From Pasteurella sp049670895 (GTDB lineage: Bacteria; Pseudomonadota; Gammaproteobacteria; Enterobacterales; Pasteurellaceae), in NCBI RefSeq assembly GCF_049670895.1, contig NZ_CP187170.1: DNA of 64,000 nt. The stretch is one strand, 5' to 3'. The position numbers and the translations under genes were made by a program. Shown here in pieces: positions 18,283-27,530 of this stretch. Every line of letters begins with the position of its first letter. Within the stretch, counting starts at the first letter, position 1. The notes beneath the pieces were generated by a model. It did not search any database, was not told the DNA's origin, and worked only from the letters and a program-made list of their open reading frames with translations.

Positions 18283-19461
18283 TTAATCCAATGAAATTTG
18301 CTTGATCACCCTGTTGATCGCATCAACACAAGCGTTAATGTTTTCTTCTGTTAATGTTGGGTGAACAAGAAACATTAAACTGGTTTCGCCGAGCTGTTTT
18401 GCATTTTTAAGGCGTTGTGCAGGTCGCCATGGCGTATTATCAAATGCCTTTTCTAAATACACTTCAGAGCAAGAGCCACTATAACAAGGTACGCCGAGAT
18501 CATTAATCATTTGCATAATACGATCTCGATTCCAACCTGTTGGTAATGCATCAGGTTTAACTTGCACATAACATTTATAGGCTGCGTGTTGATAATCAGC
18601 ACAAGGTTGGGCAACCTCAAAATAAGGAGACGAGCCAAATGCAGCGAAAATATGTTGCATATTTTCATTACGTTTTCTTGTCCATTCTGCCATGCGGGTC
18701 AGTTGAATACGTCCAATGACGGCTTGCATTTCCATCATTCGCCAGTTAGTACCAAAAGAGTGGTGTAGCCAGCGAAATCCTGGTGGGTGAGGTTGGTGAT
18801 AGACGGCATCAAAGCTTTTACCATGATCTTTATAAGACCACATTTTCTGCCATAGTTCTGGGTCATTGGTGGTCACCATTCCACCTTCGCCCCCTGTGGT
18901 CATGATTTTGTCTTGACAAAATGACCATGCCCCAACATGCCCAATAGAGCCTGCTGGTCGACCTTTATACATTGCTCCATGTGCTTGAGCACAATCTTCA
19001 ATGACATAGAGTCCCTTTTCTTGAGCCAGTTGCATGATAGGATCCATATCACACATCCAACCAGCTAAATGAACACAAATGATGGCTTTTGTTTTTTCAG
19101 TTAACACCGCTTCAATGGTACGGCGGGAGATATTTTGTGAGTCTAATTCAACATCCGCAAAAACGGGATTGGCTCCTGCGGTCACAATGGCACTGGCAGA
19201 AGCTAAGAATGTGCGAGAGGTGACAATGACATCATCACCTTGCCCGATACCTAAGGCTTTCAAAGCCACATCCAGTGCTACAGTGCCATTCATTAAGGCA
19301 ATGGCGTATTGTGTCTGTGTAAACTGAGCAAATTCTTTTTCAAATTCACGACATTCTTGCCCTGTCCAATAATTCACTTTATTTGAACGAAGCACTTCTG
19401 ATACAGCATCAATTTCTTGTTGTGAAAAAGACGGCCAAGGGGCAAAAGCGGTATTCAACAT
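18283..19461 (-). CDS. DegT/DnrJ/EryC1 sugar aminotransferase (WbgX-like)
   Basis: A 392-residue pyridoxal-phosphate enzyme; the Schiff-base lysine is K185 in SFCQDKIMTTGGEGG. Strong overall resemblance, from memory, to WbgX of Shigella sonnei and Plesiomonas and to H. parasuis capsule-locus homologues. Those aminate UDP-4-keto-6-deoxy-HexNAc to UDP-FucNAc4N; the C-4 configuration cannot be read from sequence alone. The gene sits directly before the 4,6-dehydratase that makes its substrate and after two acyltransferase-fold genes that could modify the new amino group. Confidence 0.88.
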   Translation of the reverse strand: MLNTAFAPWPSFSQQEIDAVSEVLRSNKVNYWTGQECREFEKEFAQFTQTQYAIALMNGTVALDVALKALGIGQGDDVIVTSRTFLASASAIVTAGANPVFADVELDSQNISRRTIEAVLTEKTKAIICVHLAGWMCDMDPIMQLAQEKGLYVIEDCAQAHGAMYKGRPAGSIGHVGAWSFCQDKIMTTGGEGGMVTTNDPELWQKMWSYKDHGKSFDAVYHQPHPPGFRWLHHSFGTNWRMMEMQAVIGRIQLTRMAEWTRKRNENMQHIFAAFGSSPYFEVAQPCADYQHAAYKCYVQVKPDALPTGWNRDRIMQMINDLGVPCYSGSCSEVYLEKAFDNTPWRPAQRLKNAKQLGETSLMFLVHPTLTEENINACVDAINRVIKQISLD

Positions 19462-19481
19462 AATTAATCCCTCATAAAAAG

Positions 19482-20072
19482 CTAACTATTGTCTGAAAGA
19501 CCATTAGATGGACAGACAAAATCAATGTATTTTTTCGCATTATCAATTAAATCAAATTCTTCTTTGAGAATGGCGATATTGTGTAAGTTATGCCATTCTC
19601 CAGCTTTGAAGACGGCTTTGAGTTGTACACCTTCTGAACGCCAGTGGCATTTTTTGGTGTAAAGAGAGAGGCTTGCTTGATTGATATTTAAAATCTCGGC
19701 ATAAAGACGTTGTAAACCAACAGAATAAAATGCCCAAGCCATAATGAGCATGATGGTTTCTGTTCCATAGCCTCTATTACAGGCTTCAGGTAATAATTTA
19801 ATTGCAGATTCCGCAGAACGATTTTGCCAATGAATATTCCATAGTCCAGTGACACCAATATTTTGTTTGGACTGGTTATCCATAATGATAAAACGATAGT
19901 CTCTATTTGATCCTGATAAGGATTTAATAAAGCTTTCTTGAGAATGTAGTGAAACAGGGAAAGACCACCCTACGGTATTGTTCACAATAGAGGGATCGTT
20001 CATCAATTTCTGCAATAATTCACTATCAGAAAGTTCTATGGGTTTTAAGGAAATTTTTTCACCAATTATCAT
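19482..20072 (-). CDS. GNAT-family N-acetyltransferase
   Basis: A 196-residue single-domain GNAT protein of RimJ/RimL style: N-terminal ISLKPIELSDSELL, then the acetyl-CoA-binding region (LLPEACNRGYGTETIM) and a C-terminal RLYAEILNINQASLSLYTK strand. In this context it most likely N-acetylates the 4-amino sugar made by the neighbouring aminotransferase, as PseH or WecD do for related sugars; that is inference from position. The ATG has an AGGAGAGG site upstream. Spacing is 17-20 bases to both neighbours. Confidence 0.78.
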   Translation of the reverse strand: MIIGEKISLKPIELSDSELLQKLMNDPSIVNNTVGWSFPVSLHSQESFIKSLSGSNRDYRFIIMDNQSKQNIGVTGLWNIHWQNRSAESAIKLLPEACNRGYGTETIMLIMAWAFYSVGLQRLYAEILNINQASLSLYTKKCHWRSEGVQLKAVFKAGEWHNLHNIAILKEEFDLIDNAKKYIDFVCPSNGLSDNS

Positions 20073-20089
20073 ACCTCACCTCTCCTTAC

Positions 20090-21133
20090 CTATTTTCTAT
20101 ACAATGGGAAATACTCAGTTAAGTTTTGTATTTCTTGCTGATTGAATCCTTTTTCATTGCATAATTGATCATAAACCGCTTGGTTAATCACGATACGGTG
20201 GGTTTTAAAGAGATGCTCATTTGAGCTAAAGCCTTGTTTATATTCATATAAAGAATCACGTTGAGCACCAACACCGCCACCTAAATGTAAAACTTTATAA
20301 TGATGTTCTCTTCCCCAACTCCGAGCTTCGTGCGTAATGAGTTTTGAAGGCTGTAATCCGCGGTAATTATCCTTTGTACCACCAAGATGGTGTTGCATGA
20401 TGCCACTTTTTTCACAATGGGTATAAATGGAAGCCGCCATGGGTATTTGGTTGCAATCAAAGGCTGTAATTAAAATGATATTGTCATGCAGTAATTTTGA
20501 TAAGCTGTGGTAATACTCTCTTTTAAAAAAATAAAAGGCAGATGCATTTAAGGTACGCATGGTTTCCTCATAGATATCAGCAAATACCTCAATATTTTCG
20601 TTGTTCAGCCTTTCTACTTTGATCGTACTACCTTCATTTAAGGCTTTCTTTATTCCTCTACGATGTCTCGTTTGGGTTTCAGCCCAATGTTCTTCTTCTG
20701 TTTTTGTTAAATCAGAAGAAAGTGTTGGACCATGTTCAACCAAGCAGCCAATTTCCGATACCCAATGGTTATTGAGAATGGGATGTAGGCGAATAAACCA
20801 AGAAACACAGTTTTTTTCTTTCAAATATTGAATCGCTTGCTCAAGCATATAATCTTGCTCAAGACGACTGATCTCACCAACACTGAGTAATCCGCTATAA
20901 CCATAGGTTGAGGTGATATCCCAAAACACCTCATCAATTTTTCGAATAATCAGCGGGAATAGTAGCTGTTTATTATCCATTGTGATGATCAGTGCTTTTG
21001 CTTCACCATGATCAATAAGGGTAGATGATTGAATCCAGCCAGCCATGTGGTAAATATCAAATTCACTTTGTTGGATAAGGTTATCCCAGTGCTGATCGAT
21101 ATCGACTAATTTGCATTCAACAATGGTATCCAT
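20090..21133 (-). CDS. FemAB/BioF2-like GNAT-fold acyltransferase
   Basis: A 347-residue protein resembling two tandem GNAT folds of the FemAB / BioF2-like class (HRRGIKKALNEG, YFFKREYYHSL, GGTKDNYRGLQPSKLITHEA, LHLGGGVG). Family members transfer aminoacyl or acyl groups, in Fem enzymes from aminoacyl-tRNA. The start used is the ATG at 21133, which has GGAG ten bases upstream and directly follows the sugar phosphotransferase stop. A longer frame running into that gene (to 21217) is unlikely. Its acceptor may be the 4-amino group of the deoxy sugar; not proven. Confidence 0.7.
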   Translation of the reverse strand: MDTIVECKLVDIDQHWDNLIQQSEFDIYHMAGWIQSSTLIDHGEAKALIITMDNKQLLFPLIIRKIDEVFWDITSTYGYSGLLSVGEISRLEQDYMLEQAIQYLKEKNCVSWFIRLHPILNNHWVSEIGCLVEHGPTLSSDLTKTEEEHWAETQTRHRRGIKKALNEGSTIKVERLNNENIEVFADIYEETMRTLNASAFYFFKREYYHSLSKLLHDNIILITAFDCNQIPMAASIYTHCEKSGIMQHHLGGTKDNYRGLQPSKLITHEARSWGREHHYKVLHLGGGVGAQRDSLYEYKQGFSSNEHLFKTHRIVINQAVYDQLCNEKGFNQQEIQNLTEYFPLYRK

Positions 21134-21134
21134 A

Positions 21135-21737
21135 TTATTTATTCTCCTGCTTACCAGAAAATTTAGGCATAGAATGACCAGATTGATCATTGATATTTTT
21201 TCTAAAAAGAATGACATGAAGGGTTTTCAAAATGATTTTTAAATCTAGCCATAAAGACTGATTTTCCACATACCATGTATCCAGTTTAAATTTTTGTTCC
21301 CAGCTGATTGCATTACGCCCATTGACTTGTGCATAGCCTGTGATCCCAGGTCGAACGGCATGACGTTTTGCTTGTTCTGGACTGTATAACGGTAAATATT
21401 CCATTAATAATGGGCGAGGTCCGACTAAACTCATTTCGCCTTTTAATACATTCCATAATTCAGGGAGTTCATCGAGGCTGGTGGAGCGTAAGAAAGAGCC
21501 AAAAGCGGTTAAACGCTCTGTATCGGGGAGTAATTCCCCTTTTTCATCTCTCGCTTCTTTCATGCTACGAAACTTGATCATTTCAAAAGGCTTTCCATTT
21601 AATCCTGGTCTGGTTTGGCGAAATAACACGGGTGACCCAAGGTGTTTTTTTACGCTATAAGCAATAAATAACAGTACGGGAGCCAATAAAATGAGTGCAA
21701 TGGCTGAAACTATGATGTCGATAAATCGTTTTAACAT
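21135..21737 (-). CDS. Priming sugar-phosphate transferase (PglC/WbgY-type polyprenyl phosphotransferase)
   Basis: A 200-residue monotopic phosphoglycosyl transferase. It begins with the reentrant membrane helix MLKRFIDIIVSAIALILLAP, then shows SPVLFRQTRPGLNGKPF, MIKFRSM, RLTAFGSFLRSTSLDELPEL and SLVGPRPLL, which hold the catalytic Asp-Glu pair. It moves the first sugar phosphate of the repeat onto undecaprenyl phosphate. The short form without extra N-terminal helices is the PglC type, which favours diamino- or amino-deoxy sugars such as those predicted from adjacent genes. Confidence 0.92.
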   Translation of the reverse strand: MLKRFIDIIVSAIALILLAPVLLFIAYSVKKHLGSPVLFRQTRPGLNGKPFEMIKFRSMKEARDEKGELLPDTERLTAFGSFLRSTSLDELPELWNVLKGEMSLVGPRPLLMEYLPLYSPEQAKRHAVRPGITGYAQVNGRNAISWEQKFKLDTWYVENQSLWLDLKIILKTLHVILFRKNINDQSGHSMPKFSGKQENK

Positions 21738-21791
21738 TGACGTTCTCTTAAATAGGATGAATGTTGCTATAAATAAAAATAAGTAATTGTA

Positions 21792-23000
21792 TTATTTGAT
21801 TACTTTCTCAAAGACAGTAATGAATTTTTTTACGCCCTCTTGCAAGGATAATGCTTTGAAATAAAAGTCTTTTCCGTTATTACCCAGTAATTGCTGTTCT
21901 GAGGGGGATTTCGTATAAATAGCTAAAATTGCCTGTTTAATACTAGACACATCTTCTGAAATTGCGGTTTCCCCACATTTTGCTTGCTTGACAAGTTCAG
22001 CTGCATCGCCAGAAACGGCCATAATAATGGGCTTTCCTATTGCCATATAGGCTTGCGTTTTTGAAGGAACGGTAATTTCAAATAAACTGTCCTTTTTAAG
22101 GTGCACTAATAAACATTGTGCTTGATTCAAAATATTTCCAACTTGAGACATCGGCACCCGAGGAATAAAGGTCGTATTATTGAGACCTTCATGTAATGCT
22201 TTTTGTTTTAGCTGTTCGGTTTCTGTGCCTGCACCGACAAAAACAAAATGAATATCCTCATATTCTTGCATTTGTTGAGCAACCGCTAAAATTGTCTCTA
22301 ATGCTTGTGCTTTTCCCATGTTGCCCGCAAAAACAATATTGAAGTTATGCTTTAATAAAGGAATCTCGCTACTTGGATCTGCGTTAGCCAATTCTTTTTC
22401 ATTACACCAGTTGTAAATAATACTGATTTTATTTTCAGGCACGCCTTTGTTGAGTAAGCGTTGTTTAAAACCTGGGCTTAATACCACGATGTGATCAACA
22501 AATTGATAAACAAAGCGACAGACATTATCGACAACCCGTAAGATGCGATCGTTGGTTAACATCCCCGTGGCTTTGAGGGTATCTGGCCACAAGTCTTGGA
22601 TATCATAGACAACTGGTGTTCTTCTAAAGAGTTTAATAAATACAGCCGCAATTCCCGTTGTGAGCGGGGGATGATACGCATAAATCACATCGGCTTTTTT
22701 TGTCGCAAAAATCCCAAATAACATCGCCATAAAGGCAAAGCTGACGTAATTGAAAATTCTTTTCAATGCGGAGCTATCATGGCTTGGATAAAGCGGTACC
22801 CGTAATACGGAGATATCATCAATTATCTCTTTCTGGAAAAATTTTAATTGGTAGCCTTCATAAATTTTCCCCCCTGGATAATTAGGAAATCCCGTAAGAA
22901 CTTGTACCTCATGCCCCTGTGCTTTTAAGGCTTTGGCAAAGGCAAGTCCCTTAAATGTGGGTTCAGGATCAAACCATTGGGTTAAAAGTAAAATTTTCAT
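21792..23000 (-). CDS. wbuB: Glycosyltransferase family 4, WbuB-like (L-fucosamine transferase)
   Basis: A GT-B enzyme of 402 residues: N-terminal MKILLLTQWFDPEP, FPNYPGGKIYEGY, VVYDIQDLWPD, and the C-terminal donor region with VFAGNMGKAQ and a late SKTQAYMAIGKPII. It resembles WbuB, which follows fnlC in several O-antigen loci and adds L-FucNAc. The ATG at 23000 overlaps the fnlC stop as ATGA, and GGAA lies nine bases upstream. A longer TTG start at 23015 is less likely. The donor is inferred from gene order. Confidence 0.83.
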   Translation of the reverse strand: MKILLLTQWFDPEPTFKGLAFAKALKAQGHEVQVLTGFPNYPGGKIYEGYQLKFFQKEIIDDISVLRVPLYPSHDSSALKRIFNYVSFAFMAMLFGIFATKKADVIYAYHPPLTTGIAAVFIKLFRRTPVVYDIQDLWPDTLKATGMLTNDRILRVVDNVCRFVYQFVDHIVVLSPGFKQRLLNKGVPENKISIIYNWCNEKELANADPSSEIPLLKHNFNIVFAGNMGKAQALETILAVAQQMQEYEDIHFVFVGAGTETEQLKQKALHEGLNNTTFIPRVPMSQVGNILNQAQCLLVHLKKDSLFEITVPSKTQAYMAIGKPIIMAVSGDAAELVKQAKCGETAISEDVSSIKQAILAIYTKSPSEQQLLGNNGKDFYFKALSLQEGVKKFITVFEKVIK

Positions 23001-24130
23001 GAGTATGATTTCCAAATGACACGGTTAACATAATCGGTGTAGCTCAAAATGATGCGTACGATTTTTTCGCTTACATTTGGCATACTATAATCTTCCACTA
23101 AGCGTAAACTGCGTTGTTCACCTCTTGCTTGGGTATCTAAAATGGCAAGTCCTTGTAAAACACGTTCCGTTTGTAATCCCACCATCATGACTGCCGCTTC
23201 TTCCATGCCTTCTGGTCTTTCATGGGCTTGGCGTAAATTTAAGGCAGGAAAATTTAAAATAGAGGATTCCTCATTTATTGTGCCGCTATCGGATAAGGTT
23301 GCTTTTGCACACAGCTGTAATTTGTTGTAGTCAAGGAAACCCAATGGCTTTAATAGCTGGATGAACGGATGGAATGCAATGTTGAGTTCTTCAATGCGTT
23401 TGCGTGTTCTTGGGTGCGTTGAAACAATAACAGGGCATTGGTATTGTTCAGCAATGGCATTTAGCGTATTAATTAAATCTAAGAAATTTTTATCCGCATT
23501 AATATTTTCTTCACGGTGTGCACTGACCACAAAATATTGATTCGGCGTGAGCTTGAGTTTTTCTAAAATCGTTGAAGCTTCAATTCCCGTACGATAATAG
23601 TTTAAAACTTCAAACATTGGGCTGCCTGTTTTTATCACAAGATCAGGCGGCAAACCTTCAGCAAGTAGATAATCTCTCGCAATGCTACTATAGGTTAAGT
23701 TTATATCCGCTGTGTGATCGACAATACGACGGTTAATTTCTTCAGGAACACGCATATCAAAGCAACGATTCCCTGCTTCCATATGGAACGTTGGAATTTT
23801 ACGGCGTTTGGCAGGCAAGACAGACAGGCAACTATTGGTATCACCTAGCACAAGTAAGGCTTCTGGCTGTATTTTTTCGAGTAATTGGTCAATCGCTATA
23901 ATCACATTTCCAATGGTTTCTGACCCCGTTTTACCTGCGGCATTAAGGAAATAATCTGGTTTACGAATCCCAAGATCATTAAAAAAGACTTCATTTAATT
24001 CATAATCATAGTTTTGCCCCGTGTGGACTAAAATGTGCTCAAAATAGTGATCGCATGCTGCCATCACACGAGATAAACGAATAATCTCTGGTCGAGTCCC
24101 TACAACGGTCATTAATCTTAATTTTTTCAT
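22997..24130 (-). CDS. fnlC: UDP-N-acetyl sugar 2-epimerase of the UDP-L-FucNAc pathway
   Basis: A 377-residue non-hydrolysing 2-epimerase (WecB fold): VVGTRPEIIRL, HTGQNYDYELN, VLGDTNSCL, HMEAGNRCFD and SAHREENI. WecB itself makes UDP-ManNAc, but placement directly after fnlA and fnlB and before a WbuB-like gene marks it as FnlC/CapG/WbjD. That enzyme converts UDP-2-acetamido-2,6-dideoxy-L-talose to UDP-L-FucNAc. The RCFDMRVPEE segment also fits FnlC. Spacing is 12 bases from fnlB, with a four-base overlap with the transferase gene. Confidence 0.88.
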   Translation of the reverse strand: MKKLRLMTVVGTRPEIIRLSRVMAACDHYFEHILVHTGQNYDYELNEVFFNDLGIRKPDYFLNAAGKTGSETIGNVIIAIDQLLEKIQPEALLVLGDTNSCLSVLPAKRRKIPTFHMEAGNRCFDMRVPEEINRRIVDHTADINLTYSSIARDYLLAEGLPPDLVIKTGSPMFEVLNYYRTGIEASTILEKLKLTPNQYFVVSAHREENINADKNFLDLINTLNAIAEQYQCPVIVSTHPRTRKRIEELNIAFHPFIQLLKPLGFLDYNKLQLCAKATLSDSGTINEESSILNFPALNLRQAHERPEGMEEAAVMMVGLQTERVLQGLAILDTQARGEQRSLRLVEDYSMPNVSEKIVRIILSYTDYVNRVIWKSYS

Positions 24131-24142
24131 GAGTGTTTCCTG

Positions 24143-25264
24143 TTAATCAGTTAATGGCATGGCATAAGTATCGGGTTTTTCTCGATCGAAGATTTCATTT
24201 GCCCAAAGCATGACAATCATTTCTTCGTCGCCAATATTGGTAATATCATGACTCCAACCCGGTACGGTTTCGACAATCGTTGGATTATCGCCATCGGTTT
24301 CCAGCTGATAAGTTTCTTCTGTTATCACATGCTTAAATTTAAAACGTGCTTTTCCTTTGATGACTAAAAACTTTTCTGTTTTCGTGTGGTGATAATGTCC
24401 GCCACGGGTCACCCCTGGGTAAGCCGAAAAATAAGAAAATTGACCCGCACTTTTGGTCTTCAGCATCTCAACAAACACCCCTCTTGCATCGGCATATTTA
24501 GGGATTGTGTAATCAAATTTTTCAGGGGGTAAAAAGCTGAGATAAGTAGAATATAAGGCACGTTTTAGCCCTGTTCCCACCTCATCGGTAATTAAGGTCT
24601 GACGAGAATGTTTAAATTCCAGAAGTTGGTGATGGAGCTGGGCAACTGTGGTTTTATATTCAGGTTGAATATAAAAAGGCTCCGTTCTAGGCAAAATGTT
24701 GCCTTGAATGACTTGCCAGAATGATTCAACCACATCGTCAATATAAATCAGACGAAGTTCTGCATTGGCATCATGAATATTGACGGGTAAATCATGAATG
24801 ACATTATGGCAAAAGGTGGCAACGACCGAGTTATAATTTGGACGAGACCACTTGCCAAATACATTGGCTAATCGATAAATATAAATAGGATTACCATTTT
24901 GTTGATGTAATTGAGCAATCGCTTGCTCTCCCCCTAATTTACTGTCGGCATAGCGATTCATTTCCTCACGTTCAACTTGGATAGAAGAAGAGAGAATGAC
25001 GGGGGTTGTCTTTTTATGTGCTTGCAAAATGGCACACATTTTTTCAGTCAACGTGATGTTAGAATCAACAAATTCTTGATCTGAGAGCGGTCTATTTGCC
25101 CCAGCTAAATGCACAATCCAATCAGCCTCTAAAAGTGCTTGCTTTAATGCCTCTTCACTTAATTGGCGATGGTATTTTAAGATCTGAATATCGGCTTTTT
25201 CAGATAAATACTGAATGAGATTTTTGGCAATAAAACCATGGGATCCCGTGACTAAAATTTTCAT
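24143..25264 (-). CDS. fnlB: Bifunctional SDR-cupin reductase of the UDP-L-FucNAc pathway
   Basis: A 373-residue protein: an N-terminal SDR domain (MKILVTGSHGFIAKNL; later RYADSKLGGE with the YxxxK pair) and a C-terminal cupin domain (GGHYHHTKTEKFLVIKGKA, then PGWSHDITNIGDEE). This is the distinctive layout of FnlB/CapF/WbjC, which reduces the 4-keto sugar made by FnlA. The cupin carries histidine metal ligands. It lies two bases after fnlA. Confidence 0.93.
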   Translation of the reverse strand: MKILVTGSHGFIAKNLIQYLSEKADIQILKYHRQLSEEALKQALLEADWIVHLAGANRPLSDQEFVDSNITLTEKMCAILQAHKKTTPVILSSSIQVEREEMNRYADSKLGGEQAIAQLHQQNGNPIYIYRLANVFGKWSRPNYNSVVATFCHNVIHDLPVNIHDANAELRLIYIDDVVESFWQVIQGNILPRTEPFYIQPEYKTTVAQLHHQLLEFKHSRQTLITDEVGTGLKRALYSTYLSFLPPEKFDYTIPKYADARGVFVEMLKTKSAGQFSYFSAYPGVTRGGHYHHTKTEKFLVIKGKARFKFKHVITEETYQLETDGDNPTIVETVPGWSHDITNIGDEEMIVMLWANEIFDREKPDTYAMPLTD

Positions 25265-25266
25265 CT

Positions 25267-26301
25267 TTATACCTCTGGCGAAATGTATTCACCGTCAACC
25301 ATTTTGCGAATAAACTCCAATTTGAGGAGCAGTTGTTTCATTTCTTCAACATTTAAACGGTTAGTGTTATGTGAGTTGTAGTCCGTCACTTCTGTAATTT
25401 TAGGTTCCCCTTTTTCAACATATTTGCTGTAATTTAAGCTACGTTGATCGGCGGGAATACGGAAATAGCCCCCTTCATCGATGGCATGCACCATTTCTTC
25501 ACGGCTTAATAATGCCTCAAAGGCTTTTTCACCATGACGAGTCCCAATAATGGAAATAGGGTAGTCTGGAATAGAAAGAAGTTCGGTAATGGCTTTTGCT
25601 AGTGTCTCAATGGTTGCCGCAGGGGCTTTTTGTACAAAAACATCACCATTTTGCCCATTTTCAAAGGCGTATAAGACTAAATCTACCGCATCTTCCAAGG
25701 TCATCATGAATCGGGTCATGCTGGGATCGGTAATGGTTAGTGGCTTATCTTGACGGATTTGATCAACAAAGAGAGGAATCACCGAGCCACGGGATGCCAT
25801 AACATTGCCATAGCGTGTGCAACAAACAGTTGTCGCCGTTTTATCAAGATTACGCGCTTTAGCAATAATGACCTTTTCCATCATGGCTTTCGAAATCCCC
25901 ATGGCATTGATGGGGTAAACGGCTTTATCTGTACTGAGACAGACCACCCTTTCCACATGATTTTGAATCGCGGCTTCTAAAACATTATCCGTCCCTAATA
26001 CATTGGTTTTCACCGCTTCTAATGGATAAAACTCACAAGAAGGAACCTGTTTTAAGGCTGCAGCATGATAGATATAATCCACACCACGTGTTGCATTTAA
26101 TATGCTGTTGTAATCACGAACATCACCAATATAAAATTTTAATTTATCGGAATGATATTTTTTTCGCATGTCATCTTGCTTTTTTTCATCGCGAGAAAAA
26201 ACACGAATTTCTTTAATATCCGTTTCTAAAAAACGCTTAAGGACCGCATTACCAAAAGAGCCCGTTCCACCTGTAATTAAAAGTACTTTATTTTTAAACA
26301 T
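25267..26301 (-). CDS. fnlA: UDP-GlcNAc 4,6-dehydratase/5-epimerase
   Basis: A 344-residue cytosolic SDR: LITGGTGSFGNAVLKRF at the N-terminus, RDEKKQDDMRKKY, AALKQVPSCEFYPLEAV, and STDKAVYPINAMGISKAMME with M in place of the usual tyrosine. It matches FnlA/CapE/WbjB, which dehydrates UDP-GlcNAc and epimerises C-5 and C-3 to give an L-sugar. With fnlB and fnlC it makes UDP-L-FucNAc. It lacks the N-terminal membrane part of the second dehydratase at 16325-18277, so the two serve different branches. Confidence 0.93.
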   Translation of the reverse strand: MFKNKVLLITGGTGSFGNAVLKRFLETDIKEIRVFSRDEKKQDDMRKKYHSDKLKFYIGDVRDYNSILNATRGVDYIYHAAALKQVPSCEFYPLEAVKTNVLGTDNVLEAAIQNHVERVVCLSTDKAVYPINAMGISKAMMEKVIIAKARNLDKTATTVCCTRYGNVMASRGSVIPLFVDQIRQDKPLTITDPSMTRFMMTLEDAVDLVLYAFENGQNGDVFVQKAPAATIETLAKAITELLSIPDYPISIIGTRHGEKAFEALLSREEMVHAIDEGGYFRIPADQRSLNYSKYVEKGEPKITEVTDYNSHNTNRLNVEEMKQLLLKLEFIRKMVDGEYISPEV

Positions 26302-26324
26302 AATAGGTTTCTCAAATTTAAGGG

Positions 26325-27530
26325 TTATAATAAATCTAAAAACATATTTCTATTGGCGTCTAATACTGCTTTGTTGTTAATCATTGAATTTGAAAATTCT
26401 ATACAATTCTTTTTCATTAAATAGCGCTTATCATTATCTAAGTGGTAATATTTATTCAGTGCATCAACAAATAGGCTTTTATCTTCTAATGGAAGATCCC
26501 AGCCGATACCTTTATTTTCTAGATCTCTCCAAGGTGTATTATCGCTCAATAATATTGGGGTTCCAGATGAAAGTGCTTCAATAAAAACGTGCCCATAATT
26601 TTCACTTTGAGTAGGTACAAAAAATAAATCATATTGAGAAATTGTTTTTTGTACATTTTTATTTTCAACTAAACCATAATATTCAATATGAATATTACTA
26701 GGTAGTTTTTTTAATATTTCTAAACAACTATCCCAATATTCTCTATCCTCTAAAGGACCATATATTCCAAAAAATACAGGGAAATTAATATTGCTTAAAA
26801 CTTCTAGCGCATATCGAAGATTTTTTATTTTGGCAATTCTAGAAAGATAGCATATCCTTAATTCTTTGCTTGTTGATTTATCTACAATTTCATTATCACT
26901 ATCTTCATCTATTTCATTTTTTAACTTTGTTGATTGGGATAGATTGTCACATTTTATTATTTTTTTATATTTTATTTTGTTGTTTTTTAGGAAGTTATAT
27001 ATGTCATTTTTTTCTTTTTCACTTGAAGCTTGCCATACTATATCTTGATTATACAAACCAAAAAAATTCTCAAGTTTTATAAATAGAAGTTTTTTCCATT
27101 TTTTTATAGATAGAGCTTGTAATGATAATTCACCTCGTGGAGCTAATATTATTGGTGCTTGTTTTTTTAATAAATTGAACTTCATTAAAAATAAAGGGAT
27201 TATTGTAAACTTAAAATTAAAGAAACTATTTAAATAAAAAATATCATAATCTGTATTATTTATAACATTAATTAATTCCTTAATCTTAAAATCAGGTTTT
27301 ATGTAGTAAATTTCATTATCTAGAGAAGAATCTTTTAACCATTTGCCAATTTCTATATTCTTATAAGATTCGGTATCTCCTAGGTCTCGATCTAAGGTAA
27401 TAATCTTAAAATTAATATACTCTTTAAGCTGTGATATCAAGTTACAAATCGTTCTGATCGGGCCTCCTCCTTTTACACCAGGTAGATATAAAGCAGTAAA
27501 AATCAAAACATTCGCTTTTTCTTTTTTCAT
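26325..27530 (-). CDS. Glycosyltransferase family 4
   Basis: A 401-residue GT-B transferase: N-terminal NVLIFTALYLPGVKGGGPIRTICNL, middle LAPRGELS, then LSRIAKIKNLRYALEVL and the EX7E motif SENYGHVFIEALSSGTPI. The acceptor and sugar cannot be told. The gene is much richer in A+T than the fnl genes and shares this with wzy and wzx, a sign that these three serotype-specific genes were acquired together. Its start codon overlaps the wzy stop by one base (TAATG), so translation may be coupled. Confidence 0.85.
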   Translation of the reverse strand: MKKEKANVLIFTALYLPGVKGGGPIRTICNLISQLKEYINFKIITLDRDLGDTESYKNIEIGKWLKDSSLDNEIYYIKPDFKIKELINVINNTDYDIFYLNSFFNFKFTIIPLFLMKFNLLKKQAPIILAPRGELSLQALSIKKWKKLLFIKLENFFGLYNQDIVWQASSEKEKNDIYNFLKNNKIKYKKIIKCDNLSQSTKLKNEIDEDSDNEIVDKSTSKELRICYLSRIAKIKNLRYALEVLSNINFPVFFGIYGPLEDREYWDSCLEILKKLPSNIHIEYYGLVENKNVQKTISQYDLFFVPTQSENYGHVFIEALSSGTPILLSDNTPWRDLENKGIGWDLPLEDKSLFVDALNKYYHLDNDKRYLMKKNCIEFSNSMINNKAVLDANRNMFLDLL

